Source: Armatimonadota bacterium | Lineage (GTDB): Bacteria > Armatimonadota > Fimbriimonadia > Fimbriimonadales > Fimbriimonadaceae | DNA length: 6,559 nucleotides | Assembly (NCBI GenBank): GCA_023428805.1 | Contig: JAEYWW010000089.1 | Coordinates: forward strand, 1 to 6,559 | Reading direction: 5' to 3' | Shown: positions 6,214-6,559 of the stretch, piece after piece | How positions within the stretch are numbered: position 1 is the first letter of the stretch | Layout of the letters: the number at the start of each line of letters is the position of its first letter | Position numbers and translations under genes: made by a program | Notes under the pieces: generated by a model | Told to the model about the DNA's origin: nothing | The model's database searches: none | What the model saw: only the letters and a program-made list of their open reading frames with translations

Positions 6214-6234
6214 CACTGTGGAAGGACAACAGTG
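6214..6234. promoter_or_regulatory. Perfect 6-bp dyad CACTGT-N9-ACAGTG, candidate operator
   Basis: CACTGT at 6214-6219 and ACAGTG at 6229-6234 are exact reverse complements separated by 9 bp, a centre-to-centre spacing suited to a dimeric DNA-binding protein. It lies in the spacer between the dipeptidase and LuxR-type genes, 33 bp before the latter's ATG. The adjacent LuxR-type protein could bind it, but this is inference. Confidence 0.35.
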
Positions 6235-6256
6235 TAGGCGAGTTCACAGCCTGAAT

Positions 6257-6264
6257 GGGATGGA
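6257..6264 (+). promoter_or_regulatory. Ribosome binding site of the LuxR-type gene
   Basis: The purine-rich GGGATGGA contains GGGA seven bases before the ATG at 6268. It decides the start in favour of 6268 over the in-frame ATG at 6286, which has no such sequence before it. Confidence 0.5.
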
Positions 6265-6267
6265 AAA

Positions 6268-6537
6268 ATGGCAGTGACTTCACGCATGAGTGAAACCAAA
6301 CAGGGCGTCCGTCTGACGCCGACCGAGGTGCGGGTCTTGAGCTTGATCGCTCAGGGCCATAGCAGCCAGGAAGCGGCGGACAAGATGGTCGTCTCCAAGC
6401 GCACGGTGGATTTCCACCTGGCGAACGTGTATCAGAAGCTTCAGGTCAAGAACCGGGTGATGGCGCTCCGCGTCGCAAGCCGTCTTGGACTGATTCCGTT
6501 CGACCCGTTCTTCGGGCAGGGCGGTCTGGACGCGTAA
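6268..6537 (+). CDS. Stand-alone LuxR/GerE-type HTH transcriptional regulator
   Basis: This 89-residue protein consists almost wholly of one GerE/LuxR-type DNA-binding domain (about 15-77): LTPTEVRVLSLIAQGHS, then the turn and recognition helix in VSKRTVDFHLANVYQKL, ending ASRLGLIP. The expected conserved Glu of the LTxxE motif, the G of the AQG turn, the TV.H..N.Y.KL pattern and the final GLI are all visible. There is no receiver, autoinducer-binding or ATPase domain, so its input is unknown; small GerE-like proteins may respond through protein contacts or simply through their level. The ATG at 6268 is preceded by a purine-rich GGGA at 6257-6260 with 7-nt spacing, so it has a ribosome site, unlike most genes on the other strand. 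An in-frame Met at 6286 is an alternative start but lacks one. An in-frame stop at 6235 excludes a longer N-terminus. It diverges from the dipeptidase gene. Confidence 0.9.
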   Translation: MAVTSRMSETKQGVRLTPTEVRVLSLIAQGHSSQEAADKMVVSKRTVDFHLANVYQKLQVKNRVMALRVASRLGLIPFDPFFGQGGLDA

Positions 6538-6559
6538 GATTTCTTGGACCCTTCGAGAT

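Noticed and set aside
5401..6237. 278-codon open frame on the plus strand running into the divergent spacer
   Set aside because: It is antisense to the N-terminal half of the dipeptidase with no motif. It only extends past the gene because the spacer happens to lack stops in that frame.
1..6559. Mobile element, CRISPR array, tRNA/rRNA or defence system
   Set aside because: No repeat array, terminal inverted repeats, transposase/integrase motifs or RNA gene patterns were seen; all long stretches are accounted for by housekeeping-type or unknown chromosomal genes.

Overview
The window comes from a bacterial chromosome of moderately high GC content (judged by eye). It is almost entirely coding. 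Five genes lie head to tail on the minus strand, and a sixth diverges on the plus strand at the right edge. Every minus-strand call rests on full catalytic motifs or on an uninterrupted frame. The long plus-strand frames opposite them are antisense shadows. I saw no mobile element, CRISPR array, tRNA or rRNA. The host is uncertain. The style of the small stand-alone LuxR-type HTH protein and the apparent use of leaderless starts make me lean weakly toward Armatimonadota (Fimbriimonadia-like) or another lineage with many leaderless mRNAs, but this is inference from memory.

Right to left along the minus strand: (1) 6105-4705, a PepV-type M20 dizinc dipeptidase with all ligands present; (2) 4695-4135, a small two-helix PepSY-associated membrane protein, 9 nt downstream and probably co-transcribed; (3) 4073-3018, a full-length Ada-type alkylation-repair protein (N-Ada zinc domain, AraC-like HTH, O6-alkylguanine transferase), preceded by a near-consensus promoter; (4) 2978-1893, a short-form M24B Xaa-Pro peptidase; (5) 1860 to beyond the left edge, a large, probably exported protein of unknown function with an internal repeat. 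The divergent gene on the right (6268-6537) is an 89-residue GerE/LuxR HTH protein. The 162-bp divergent spacer holds a perfect 6-bp dyad and a longer stem-loop.

The most interesting signal concerns gene starts. The ada promoter (TTGACT-17 bp-TAGAAT) places +1 on the A of the ATG, so the ada mRNA should be leaderless. Three other minus-strand genes also lack a clear Shine-Dalgarno sequence and carry a -10-like hexamer 7-9 nt before the ATG. The exception is the PepSY gene, which follows its upstream neighbour by 9 nt and is probably translationally coupled. If this holds, the strand is two or more transcription units: dipeptidase-PepSY, then ada-Xaa-Pro peptidase-exported protein, with extra internal starts. 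Functionally the neighbourhood mixes peptide turnover (two metallopeptidases), DNA alkylation repair and envelope proteins. I see no evidence that all five form one pathway.
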